DNA of 40,547 nucleotides, taken from assembly GCA_017453505.1 (NCBI GenBank), contig JAFTEU010000007.1:1-40547 (forward strand), in the 5' to 3' direction. The notes under the pieces were generated by a model. It ran no database searches and had not been told where the DNA came from. It was given only the letters and a program-made list of their open reading frames with translations. Each line of letters begins with the position of its first letter. The first letter of the stretch is position 1. Source of the DNA: Muribaculaceae bacterium (GTDB lineage: Bacteria; Bacteroidota; Bacteroidia; Bacteroidales; Muribaculaceae). Shown piece after piece: positions 26,980 through 34,567 of the stretch. The translations under genes were made by a program, and so were the position numbers.

Positions 26980-29900
26980 TTACTCGCGGATGGCGCGATA
27001 GATGAGCGACTGGATGTGGCTGCGCGCGCTGATGCGTCCGAAGTTCGGATTGTTGCGCGTGGGGCTCACCCGGTTGCTCAAGAAGATGTAGAACATGTCA
27101 TTCTTGGGATCCACCCAGAAGCAGGTGCCCGTGAAGCCCGTGTGACCATAGGTCTCGGGAGTCGCCTCGGCGCAGGTGTTGCTTGCATCGGGATTACCCA
27201 CGACAGGTTTGTCAAAGCCCAGGCCGCGGTGACTGTTGGGACTCTTCTGGGTCGTGAAGGTCTCGACAGTCGAGGCCTTCAACAGGCGCACACCGCCATA
27301 GGTGCCTCCGTTGAGCCACATCTGCAACAACTTGGCCAGGTCATTGGCATTACTGAACAAGCCCGCATTGCCCTGAACACCGCCAGAGAATGCCGCCAAC
27401 TCGTCGTGGACATATCCATGGATGTGCTGTCGGCGCAGGTAGGTATCCATCTCGGTATAAGCGATATCGTCGCGCTCAAACTTGCTCAACGGACGGTACA
27501 TCGTGTGGTAGGCTCCAAGAGGAGCGAAGATGTAGTTGTTCACATAGTAATTCAGCGGTGAATGCGTCATGCGTTGCACTGCATCGGCCAGTAGGGAGAA
27601 GTTGCAGCAGCTGTACAGGTATTTCTTCTTGCCCAGCTTGGCATGATACATGCGGTTCATGATGGAGTCATAGGTTACACGCCCGCCCCAGATGCCGTCG
27701 GCAATGGCTATATTGAATTTGTCGGTCTTGTGGTTGGAGAGGATGTCGGTGCGCAGCTTGGCATCCTTGTGTCCCCATGCACCGTTCATCACCTTGATGG
27801 GGTGGGTAGCGTCCTCGGCCCCAGCGATGAGCACACCGCTATAGGTGTTGGGATCCATCATCATCTGCCACATGTTGAGTGATGCCGGCATACCTGTCTC
27901 GTGATACAGCAGGTCGCGGAAGGTGATGTCCTCCTTGTCTCCATCGCGCAGGCCTGGAATGTACTGACTGGCCTTGTCGTCAAGCCGGAACTTGCCGTCA
28001 TCAAAGGCCTTCATCACGGCACTGATGGTGCCAGTGGCCTTGGAAACTGATGCGAGCCCAAAAAGCGTATTGTCATCGACCTTGTTAGCGTTGCCGTAGT
28101 CGATGGCTCCGAAAGAGCCCTTATAGACCACCTTGCCATGGCGGGCAACAATGACCTGGCATCCAGGGAATGCGTGTTGCTGCACGCCCAGGCGGCACAC
28201 CGAATCGATCTGGGCCGTCAGCCTGTTGTCCAGCCCGGCCTCAGCAGGGATGGTGTAGCCCAGGCGGTTGGCGGCATAGTGGATGCCGTGGCCTGCGTCA
28301 TAGCGGGTCTTCTTGCCGTGGAAACTCAGTGAGATGGGAAGGTTGCCGTTGGCGGCATTGCCACCGAAGATGGTTTGAGCCGCATAGTCCTCGGTCAGAG
28401 TCGTGTTGTCGTAGGTGAGCACAACAGCCTTCACATGCTTGTGGGTGATGGATGCTCCGTAATTCTTGATGTCGTAGGGTTTGCAGGTGATGACCACAAT
28501 GAGGTTCTTGCACTTCTTGGCGACGGTTTCCAGAGCGGCCCTGGTGGATTCATTGTCGTCACCGACCTCGACGATGATAGTGTTGAAGTGCCCGTCGTGC
28601 AGTTGTTCGGCCAGGGCGCTTGCTGAACCAGCCTTGGCCAGGTCAAAGCGTGTAATCTCGGCATAGTCGGCGCATCGGCGTGTGAATGTGCTTGCCGTAC
28701 CTTTTTCATTGCCGATAGTGGCCACGGCGATGTGGCGGCTCTGCAGATTGTGCACAGGCAGGATATCGTCGTTGTTCTTGATGACCGTGATGCTGCCGGC
28801 GGTGAGCTGGCGGCGCAGCACCTCGGCATGCTGGGAATTGATGTCGCTAATGAGGTTAGTGGTGTTGACGTGTTGCTTATCGGTCAATTCCAGTGCATAC
28901 TTATAGCGCAGGATTTTCTTGCAGCGCTCGTCGATGATGCTTTGACTGAGTGTACCGCTGGCAACTGCATCCTTGATGGCCTCAATCTCGCTGTCGATGT
29001 TTTCGGGCATGAGCAACACATCATTTCCGGCCAGCAGGGCATTGACACAAGCCGAGCCCTTGAGTAACTGGGTGGCTCCCTTCATGTTCAAGGCATCGGT
29101 GAAGATGAGGCCGTCAAAACCCAGCTCATCGCGCAGCAATGCGCTCACGCAGTCCTGCGACAGGCTGGTGGGTGTTTGCTTCTTGTCGATGGCGGGTACC
29201 AGCAGGTGGGCAGTGAGGATTCCGCTCAAGCCGGCCTCGATGAACTTGCGGAACGGTACCAGCTCGCAAGTGTTGATTTCCTGACGCGTCTTGTTGATTA
29301 CCGGCAGGGTCTTGTGTGAGTCCTCACTCGAGTTGCCATGGCCGGGGAAATGCTTGCCGACGGCCATCACACCACCATCTTCAAGCCCTCGCGCAAAGGC
29401 AATGGCGTGTCTTGCCACCAGTTCGGGGCTCTCGCCGAAGGACCGCGTCCCGATAACGGGATTCAGCGGATTGTCGTTCACGTCAAGGACGGGGGCAAAA
29501 TTCACCTGAATGCCCATGCGTCGGCATTGTCGAGCCACCTCGCGGCCATATTCATAGAGGAGCATGTCATCGTCCAGGGCACCCAGGATGAGGTTGCGCT
29601 GGAAGTTGGGCACCTCCTTGAGCCTCATGCCCAGACCCCACTCGCCGTCGATGGTAATCATCAGCGGCACGGCGCTCAGTGACTGGGCCAGGTTGGTGAC
29701 CTCGGCCTGCTCGGCAATCGAGCTCTCCTCATAGATGAGCCCGCCCACAAGATTCCGTGAAACGAGCCTGCGTACCTGTTCGCGCGTGGCATCATTGCTC
29801 CTGGGAGTGACGGCGGCGACAATGAGCTGGCCGATACGGGCCTCGGGTGACAGCGAGTTGAAGACACTGTCCACCCACTGGTTCATAGCCACTTGATCCA

Positions 29901-30006
29901 CACGGTTGAACAAGTTGGGCAACTGGGCATTGCTGCGTGCCATAACATTCATCGAGAGTGCTATGGTGGCGATTGCCAGCAGAATAATACGGTTGAATTT
30001 GGTCAT
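26980..30006 (-). CDS. NagZ-type GH3 glycosidase fused to a beta-lactamase-like serine hydrolase
   Basis: A 1008-residue exported protein (signal about 1-27). Residues 45-390 are a GH3 catalytic domain of NagZ type: KHFPGHGNSSEDSHKTLP (218-235, with the Asp-His pair that acts as acid/base in NagZ) and the nucleophile in IFTDALNM (Asp304). Residues 400-570 match the GH3 C-terminal domain. From about 595 it is a class C beta-lactamase/penicillin-binding-protein-like domain: SVSK (653-656), YSC (798-800, where classical enzymes have YxN) and HTGFTG near 955. NagZ removes GlcNAc from muropeptides; the second part probably acts on peptide or ester bonds, not necessarily on antibiotics. It sits between the 5'-nucleotidase and the TlpA-like gene. 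Confidence 0.93.
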   Translation of the reverse strand: MTKFNRIILLAIATIALSMNVMARSNAQLPNLFNRVDQVAMNQWVDSVFNSLSPEARIGQLIVAAVTPRSNDATREQVRRLVSRNLVGGLIYEESSIAEQAEVTNLAQSLSAVPLMITIDGEWGLGMRLKEVPNFQRNLILGALDDDMLLYEYGREVARQCRRMGIQVNFAPVLDVNDNPLNPVIGTRSFGESPELVARHAIAFARGLEDGGVMAVGKHFPGHGNSSEDSHKTLPVINKTRQEINTCELVPFRKFIEAGLSGILTAHLLVPAIDKKQTPTSLSQDCVSALLRDELGFDGLIFTDALNMKGATQLLKGSACVNALLAGNDVLLMPENIDSEIEAIKDAVASGTLSQSIIDERCKKILRYKYALELTDKQHVNTTNLISDINSQHAEVLRRQLTAGSITVIKNNDDILPVHNLQSRHIAVATIGNEKGTASTFTRRCADYAEITRFDLAKAGSASALAEQLHDGHFNTIIVEVGDDNESTRAALETVAKKCKNLIVVITCKPYDIKNYGASITHKHVKAVVLTYDNTTLTEDYAAQTIFGGNAANGNLPISLSFHGKKTRYDAGHGIHYAANRLGYTIPAEAGLDNRLTAQIDSVCRLGVQQHAFPGCQVIVARHGKVVYKGSFGAIDYGNANKVDDNTLFGLASVSKATGTISAVMKAFDDGKFRLDDKASQYIPGLRDGDKEDITFRDLLYHETGMPASLNMWQMMMDPNTYSGVLIAGAEDATHPIKVMNGAWGHKDAKLRTDILSNHKTDKFNIAIADGIWGGRVTYDSIMNRMYHAKLGKKKYLYSCCNFSLLADAVQRMTHSPLNYYVNNYIFAPLGAYHTMYRPLSKFERDDIAYTEMDTYLRRQHIHGYVHDELAAFSGGVQGNAGLFSNANDLAKLLQMWLNGGTYGGVRLLKASTVETFTTQKSPNSHRGLGFDKPVVGNPDASNTCAEATPETYGHTGFTGTCFWVDPKNDMFYIFLSNRVSPTRNNPNFGRISARSHIQSLIYRAIRE

Positions 30007-30026
30007 TGCGATTGTGGCATTTTTTT

Positions 30027-30061
30027 AGTGCCCGTAAGGCTTTTAGGGTCCTTAGGGCACT
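30027..30061. other. Intercistronic hairpin between 5'-nucleotidase and NagZ fusion genes
   Basis: AGTGCCC-G-TAAGG, a 10-base loop, CCTTA-GGGCACT: 12 pairs with one bulge. On the transcribed minus strand it is followed by seven A, not U, so it is not a normal terminator. It may stabilise or be cut in the mRNA between the two genes. Confidence 0.5.
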
Positions 30062-30078
30062 ATAGGTTCTATTGGGTT

Positions 30079-31596
30079 CTACTTCTTCTGGATTCTCACC
30101 TCGTCTGTCGAGTCGATCTTCTTGCCCTTGGCCTGCAAGTCCTTAACATAGGTCAAGATGTGGTTGCCGTACTTCTGGGTATCGACAAACAGACGCTTGC
30201 AGCGCTTCATGGGTGTCATGTAGTCACCGCCATTGGCGAGGTAGTCGATGGTGGCGACGATATAGGTCTTCTTGGGGTCGATTTTCTTGCCCTTGAGCGT
30301 TGCCTTGATGAGTTCGCCCTTGTCATTGTAGGTGGCTCGTAACTCCTTGCTCACGGCGTCACCGCCACGGCCGCACATGAGCTTGATGCTCTCGATAAGC
30401 TCGTAGCCGGGCATCTCGAGCACAACAAAGCGGTTGTCAAACGGGAACATCGAACCGATGGTGCCCTCGGTAACAGTGCCCTGTGGCATGTCGGTGCGGA
30501 TGCCGCCCTTGTTCATGATGGCACAGTCGATATTCTTGATGCCCGAGAGGTTCTTGATAATCTCCATCGTGGCATCGCTTACCCAGTTCTGGGCCGCATC
30601 ACTGGAGTTTTTCATGAATCGGGCACTGGTACCCACTGGGTTGTTCATGATGCTGTCCACGCCATGTCGATAATGGTCCAGCCACTTGTTCATGGCTGTG
30701 TATCGGCTTGCTGCCTGGTCCCAACTTTCATCCACTGGAATGTGTTTATAGACGATTTCTCCTGTTTCCAGATCAAGGTCGTAGGTGGCCACGAGTTTGC
30801 CGCTCTTGCCGTTCTGGCCGATGGGAATCATCTTGCCATCGGCATTGGCGATGCGGTCGGCACCGCTGCCCGGCTTGATGGTTGTGTGGGAGTGAGAACT
30901 GATGACCATGTCGATATAGTGGCTGTGGCCGATGATGAGCGTGTCGTTGGGCTCGGTGGGCTCATAGCTGCTGTAGCCGATGTGAGACACCATGATGGCG
31001 TAGTCAACGCCCTGCACCTCCTTGAGGTATCGTGCGGTAGCGTCGGCAACATCGGGGGCAAAGCGGTAGCCCAGGTTCTTGCAGTTCATGTCGGCGATCA
31101 GCCCCGTGGGGTTGACATTGATGCCGAAGAAGCCGATGCGCTTGTCGCCCACTGCCTTGATCCAGTAAGGGTGGAACAGACCGTCCATCGGCGTTGCGCT
31201 GAAGTCATAGTTGGCACTCATCTTCACGGCATCGACGTTGCGGTAGTGTGCCGCCAGCTCCTCCATGCCGTTGTCAAACTCATGGTTGCCCAGGATGATC
31301 GCATCATAGCCCAGGGTGTCCATCAGTGCATATTCCACCTCGCCACGGTATAGCGAGAAGAACAATGTGCCCTGCACAGCGTCACCAGCGTGAATCAGCA
31401 CTGTGTTGGGGTTGTCGGCGCGCAGCTGGTCGTAGATGGCGCGACGTCTTGCCACGCCTCCCTTCCCGTCGCTGGCGGGATCAACTTGACTGTGAGTGTC
31501 ATTAACTGCGATAATCATCAAGTGCTCGGCGCGCAGGGCGGGAACCGTCATCAGTGCGCACAGGCACAATAGCATGAAGTTGCGGAATTTAGTCAT
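30079..31596 (-). CDS. Exported 5'-nucleotidase / UDP-sugar hydrolase family
   Basis: A 505-residue protein with signal peptide (1-23, ...VPALRAEH). The N-terminal metallophosphatase carries the metal ligands: NDTHSQVDP, HAGDAVQGT, GNHEFDNG, VSHIGY and GHSHYID/SSHSHTT. The C-terminal substrate domain has NKGGIRTDMPQGTVTEG and DNRFVVLEMPG, then YLANGGDYM. It removes phosphate from nucleotides (or splits UDP-sugars) in the periplasm for uptake. Some Bacteroidetes split these domains over two genes; here both are in one chain. Its -7 box is at 31634-31641. Confidence 0.94.
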   Translation of the reverse strand: MTKFRNFMLLCLCALMTVPALRAEHLMIIAVNDTHSQVDPASDGKGGVARRRAIYDQLRADNPNTVLIHAGDAVQGTLFFSLYRGEVEYALMDTLGYDAIILGNHEFDNGMEELAAHYRNVDAVKMSANYDFSATPMDGLFHPYWIKAVGDKRIGFFGINVNPTGLIADMNCKNLGYRFAPDVADATARYLKEVQGVDYAIMVSHIGYSSYEPTEPNDTLIIGHSHYIDMVISSHSHTTIKPGSGADRIANADGKMIPIGQNGKSGKLVATYDLDLETGEIVYKHIPVDESWDQAASRYTAMNKWLDHYRHGVDSIMNNPVGTSARFMKNSSDAAQNWVSDATMEIIKNLSGIKNIDCAIMNKGGIRTDMPQGTVTEGTIGSMFPFDNRFVVLEMPGYELIESIKLMCGRGGDAVSKELRATYNDKGELIKATLKGKKIDPKKTYIVATIDYLANGGDYMTPMKRCKRLFVDTQKYGNHILTYVKDLQAKGKKIDSTDEVRIQKK

Positions 31597-31633
31597 AATC
31601 GTTTATTGTGCTAATGTTTCTTGTTTTAATCTG

Positions 31634-31641
31634 CAAATTTA
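31634..31641 (-). promoter_or_regulatory. -7 element of the 5'-nucleotidase gene
   Basis: Minus strand TAAATTTG, 37 bp before the start codon; no -33 TTTG at the standard spacing. It would drive 5'-nucleotidase and perhaps the NagZ fusion, TlpA-like and lipoprotein genes. Confidence 0.5.
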
Positions 31642-31693
31642 CTGCAAATCGAGCGCAAAATAAAATGAAAGGCCGATTTTTTCAGAAAAAGGA

Positions 31694-31737
31694 CAGGAAA
31701 AGGCAGCCTCGCTTGTCTTGCGGGCTGCCTTTTCCTG
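31694..31737 (-). terminator. Terminator after the glycogen cluster
   Basis: CAGGAAAAGGCAGCC (31694-31708) pairs perfectly with GGCTGCCTTTTCCTG (31723-31737) over 15 bp. On the minus strand it is followed by TCCTTTTTC. It lies 30 bp after the GH57 stop and separates the glycogen genes from the 5'-nucleotidase promoter. Confidence 0.85.
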
Positions 31738-31766
31738 CTCAATGACGGTAAGCCGCGTGTGCGGAC

Positions 31767-33254
31767 TTATTTCTCTTTCTTGGCCGTCGCCTTCTTGGCG
31801 GCAGGCTTCTTGGTTGCCTTGGCCTTGGCGGTCGTCGTTTTCTTTTTGACGGCTGGTTTCTTGACAGTTGCCTTCTTCTTGGCGGGTTTCTCCTCGACAG
31901 GTTTCTCCTCAACGGGGGCGGGCTCGCTATCGACGGGGAAGTCGCCGGTGGTGTCCTTGACGATGTTGTTGCGCATCAGTTCCACCTCACGGTGCAGCTT
32001 TTCGATTTCCTGCTCCTGGTTGCGGATGGTGAGCAGCAGTGAGTTCAGCTCCTCGTTGTCGATGCTGGCGGGGTACTGTTCCTCGACGCGTGTCATGAAG
32101 TCGCTCAGCACGTTCATGTAATTGGTGAATGCGGTGTAGGGCGAGTCGTAGGGGCTGTAGTGGCTGTGTACCGAGCCGTCGTCGTTGTGCTTGGTGGACA
32201 TGTAGAAGAAGTGGTCGCTGGCCTGCAAGTAGTTCCAGTCCTGCTTGATGCGGCGGTCGGTGCACAGGCGCACGCGCTCACCGATGCTGTAGAGCTTCCT
32301 CACAGCCTCCTGTTGCAGGGTGTTGCCCAGCCAGGCGCTGGTGTCGCGCGCCTCGTCGGTCCAGGACATGGGGTAGGGCACTGCGAGCTCGGCGACGGGC
32401 TTGAACTTGGAAACGACCTCGCTCGGGGTCCAGAACTGGATGTCGCTGTCAGCGGCAAAGCGGGGCAGGGCCTTCATGAACTCAAAGATACCGCTTTCCC
32501 GGGGCTGCAGCTCACCGAAGGCATCATAGTTCATGAACAGGTTGACCAACTGTTCTTCCTGAGGCAACTCGTTGATCCAGTGGATGTACTTGTCGGCGGT
32601 GAGGGGATAGGAGGCCCACTCGGGATTGCTGAAGCGGAAGCTGATGTCATCGCTCAACTTGCCGTTTTTCAGCAACAGCTTGAGTTTGGGTGCCGAGGCG
32701 CTGCTGTACAAGAAGTTGGGTGAGCGCCAGCCCAGCACATGCTTGGCATCGGCAGTGATGGCAGCCTTGAATCCCATCGCATAGACCATCGATGCGATGT
32801 CGTCGTCATAGATGAGCTCTGTGTTGCGGAACACCTTGGGACGCTGGCCGAAGAGCTGGTAGATCTTCTCGTCATGAGCCTTGACCTGGGCTACGAACTC
32901 GTCGGGATCATAAAGGGCCGACAGGCTGTGGGCATAGGTCTCGCTCAGGAACTCGACGCAACCGGTCTGGGCCAGCTCCTTCATCGAGTCGATGAACTCG
33001 GGCACGTATTGCTCCAGCTGCTCCAGGGCGGTACCGCTGATGGAGAAAGCCACCTTGAACTTCTTGCCGTTCTCCTTGATCATGTCGAGCAGCATCTGGT
33101 TGGCGGGCAGATAGGACCGCTGCGCGATGCGTGTGATGATGTCGTCGTCGGCAAAGTCATCGTAGTAGTAGTGGTCGTTACCGATGTCAAAGAAGCGGTA
33201 GTGCTTCAGGCGGAACGGCTGGTGAATCTGGAAATAAAAACAAATCGCTTTCAT
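31767..33254 (-). CDS. GH57 alpha-glucan-active enzyme with a basic histone-like tail
   Basis: A 495-residue cytosolic protein. The GH57 barrel has the opening HQPFR (11-15), the nucleophile region VFRNTELIYDD (Glu146) and the acid/base region FMNYDAFGE (Asp244). GH57 enzymes act on alpha-1,4 or alpha-1,6 glucans as amylases, transferases or branching enzymes; this length fits the alpha-amylase-like group. Residues about 405-435 form a coiled coil (IRNQEQEIEKLHREVELMRNNI). The last 48 residues (448-495) are repeats of Lys, Ala, Pro, Val and Thr (KKKATVKKPAVKKK...), like the tails of bacterial histone H1-like proteins. It follows the GT4 gene by 31 bp and ends the glycogen cluster. Confidence 0.92.
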   Translation of the reverse strand: MKAICFYFQIHQPFRLKHYRFFDIGNDHYYYDDFADDDIITRIAQRSYLPANQMLLDMIKENGKKFKVAFSISGTALEQLEQYVPEFIDSMKELAQTGCVEFLSETYAHSLSALYDPDEFVAQVKAHDEKIYQLFGQRPKVFRNTELIYDDDIASMVYAMGFKAAITADAKHVLGWRSPNFLYSSASAPKLKLLLKNGKLSDDISFRFSNPEWASYPLTADKYIHWINELPQEEQLVNLFMNYDAFGELQPRESGIFEFMKALPRFAADSDIQFWTPSEVVSKFKPVAELAVPYPMSWTDEARDTSAWLGNTLQQEAVRKLYSIGERVRLCTDRRIKQDWNYLQASDHFFYMSTKHNDDGSVHSHYSPYDSPYTAFTNYMNVLSDFMTRVEEQYPASIDNEELNSLLLTIRNQEQEIEKLHREVELMRNNIVKDTTGDFPVDSEPAPVEEKPVEEKPAKKKATVKKPAVKKKTTTAKAKATKKPAAKKATAKKEK

Positions 33255-33285
33255 ATATCTTGAGTTGTTAGTTTTTAGTCGTTAG

Positions 33286-34551
33286 TTATTGACGGTTGAT
33301 GAGGTTGCGGTAGATGTTGATGACCTTGGCACCGGCTTTGTCCCAAGTGATTTGGTTCACCTCGGCCAAGCCCTGCTCGCGCAACTCGTTGTACATCGCC
33401 GGATACTTGATGATACTGTAGATGGCATCGGCCATGGCATTGGTGTCCCAATAGTCGATCTTGATGACGTTGTCAAGGATCTCGGCACAGCCGCTCTGCT
33501 TGCTGATAATCGATGGCACGCCCATCTGCATCGCCTCGAGCGGTGAAATGCCGAAGGGCTCGCTCACCGACGGCATGATATACACGTCGCTGGCCTTGAG
33601 CATCTCATAGACCTGCTTGCCCTTGAGGAAGCCGGTGAAGTGGAACCGGTCGGCAATGTCGCGCTTGGCAGCCAGACGAATCATCTTGTTCATCATGTCG
33701 CCGCTGCCTGCCATGACAAACTGCACGTTGTTGACCTTGTGCAGCACTTGGGCTGCAGCCTCGACAAAGTATTCGGGTCCCTTCTGCATCGTGATGCGGC
33801 CCAGGAAGGTGACGACCTTGTTCTGCTTGCCCGGCGGAATGGGCAGGTTGAGCAGTTCCTCGTTGAGGGGCTCGACGGCATTGTGAACGGTGGTTACCTT
33901 GTCGGGGCTGATGCCATACTTCTCGATGACGGTGCGGCGCGTGAGGTTGCTCACGGTGATGATGTGGTCGGCATGGTTCATGCCGTCCTTCTCGATGCTG
34001 AACACCGTGGGGTTGACATTGCCGCGCGAGCGGTCAAAGTCGGTGGCATGCACATGGATCACCAGTGGCTTGCCCGTCACCTGCTTGGCATGGATGCCGG
34101 CAGGATAGGTGAGCCAGTCGTGGCTGTGGATGATGTCGCAGTCCACCGTGCGGGCGATCACCCCGGCCACAATGCTGTAGTTGTTGATCTCCTCGAGCAG
34201 GTTCTCAGGGTAGCGTCCCGAGAACTCGATGCACCCCAGGTCGTTGGTGCTCATGTAGTTGAAGTCGCCGTAGATGTGGTCGCGCAGGTTGTAGTACATC
34301 TGCGGGTCCATCACATTGCCGATTCGGCTTTGTACATAGTCCCAATTCACGTCGCGCCATGCCACGGGTGTGCTGTTGGCGCCGATGATGTGGGCAAACT
34401 CCTTGGGCTCGTCGCCCCAGGGCTTGGGGATGACAAAGGTGATGTCCATGTCACCGTTCTGCCACATGCCCTTGGTGAGCCCGTAACTTGCTGTTCCCAG
34501 TCCTCCCAGGATGTGAGGAGGAAACTCCCAGCCAAACATTAATGCTTTCAT
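33286..34551 (-). CDS. GT4 glycosyltransferase, glycogen/starch synthase-like
   Basis: A 421-residue GT-B enzyme. The N-terminus MKALMFGWEFPPHILGGLGTASYGLTKGM resembles bacterial glycogen synthases with the G-G-L-G nucleotide loop; HSHDWLTYPAG, HVHATDFDRSRG, a KVTTVHNAV motif and the C-terminal SEPFGISPLEAMQMGVP (the E-x7-E pair) are all present. In this setting, between the debranching enzyme (16 bp before) and GH57, the likely reaction is alpha-1,4-glucan elongation from a nucleotide-glucose donor, but sugar specificity is not proven by sequence alone. Confidence 0.92.
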   Translation of the reverse strand: MKALMFGWEFPPHILGGLGTASYGLTKGMWQNGDMDITFVIPKPWGDEPKEFAHIIGANSTPVAWRDVNWDYVQSRIGNVMDPQMYYNLRDHIYGDFNYMSTNDLGCIEFSGRYPENLLEEINNYSIVAGVIARTVDCDIIHSHDWLTYPAGIHAKQVTGKPLVIHVHATDFDRSRGNVNPTVFSIEKDGMNHADHIITVSNLTRRTVIEKYGISPDKVTTVHNAVEPLNEELLNLPIPPGKQNKVVTFLGRITMQKGPEYFVEAAAQVLHKVNNVQFVMAGSGDMMNKMIRLAAKRDIADRFHFTGFLKGKQVYEMLKASDVYIMPSVSEPFGISPLEAMQMGVPSIISKQSGCAEILDNVIKIDYWDTNAMADAIYSIIKYPAMYNELREQGLAEVNQITWDKAGAKVINIYRNLINRQ

Positions 34552-34567
34552 ATCTCTTGTCCAGGTT

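Noticed and set aside
30027..30061. Intrinsic terminator of the 5'-nucleotidase gene
   Set aside because: On the transcribed strand the stem is followed by A, not U.
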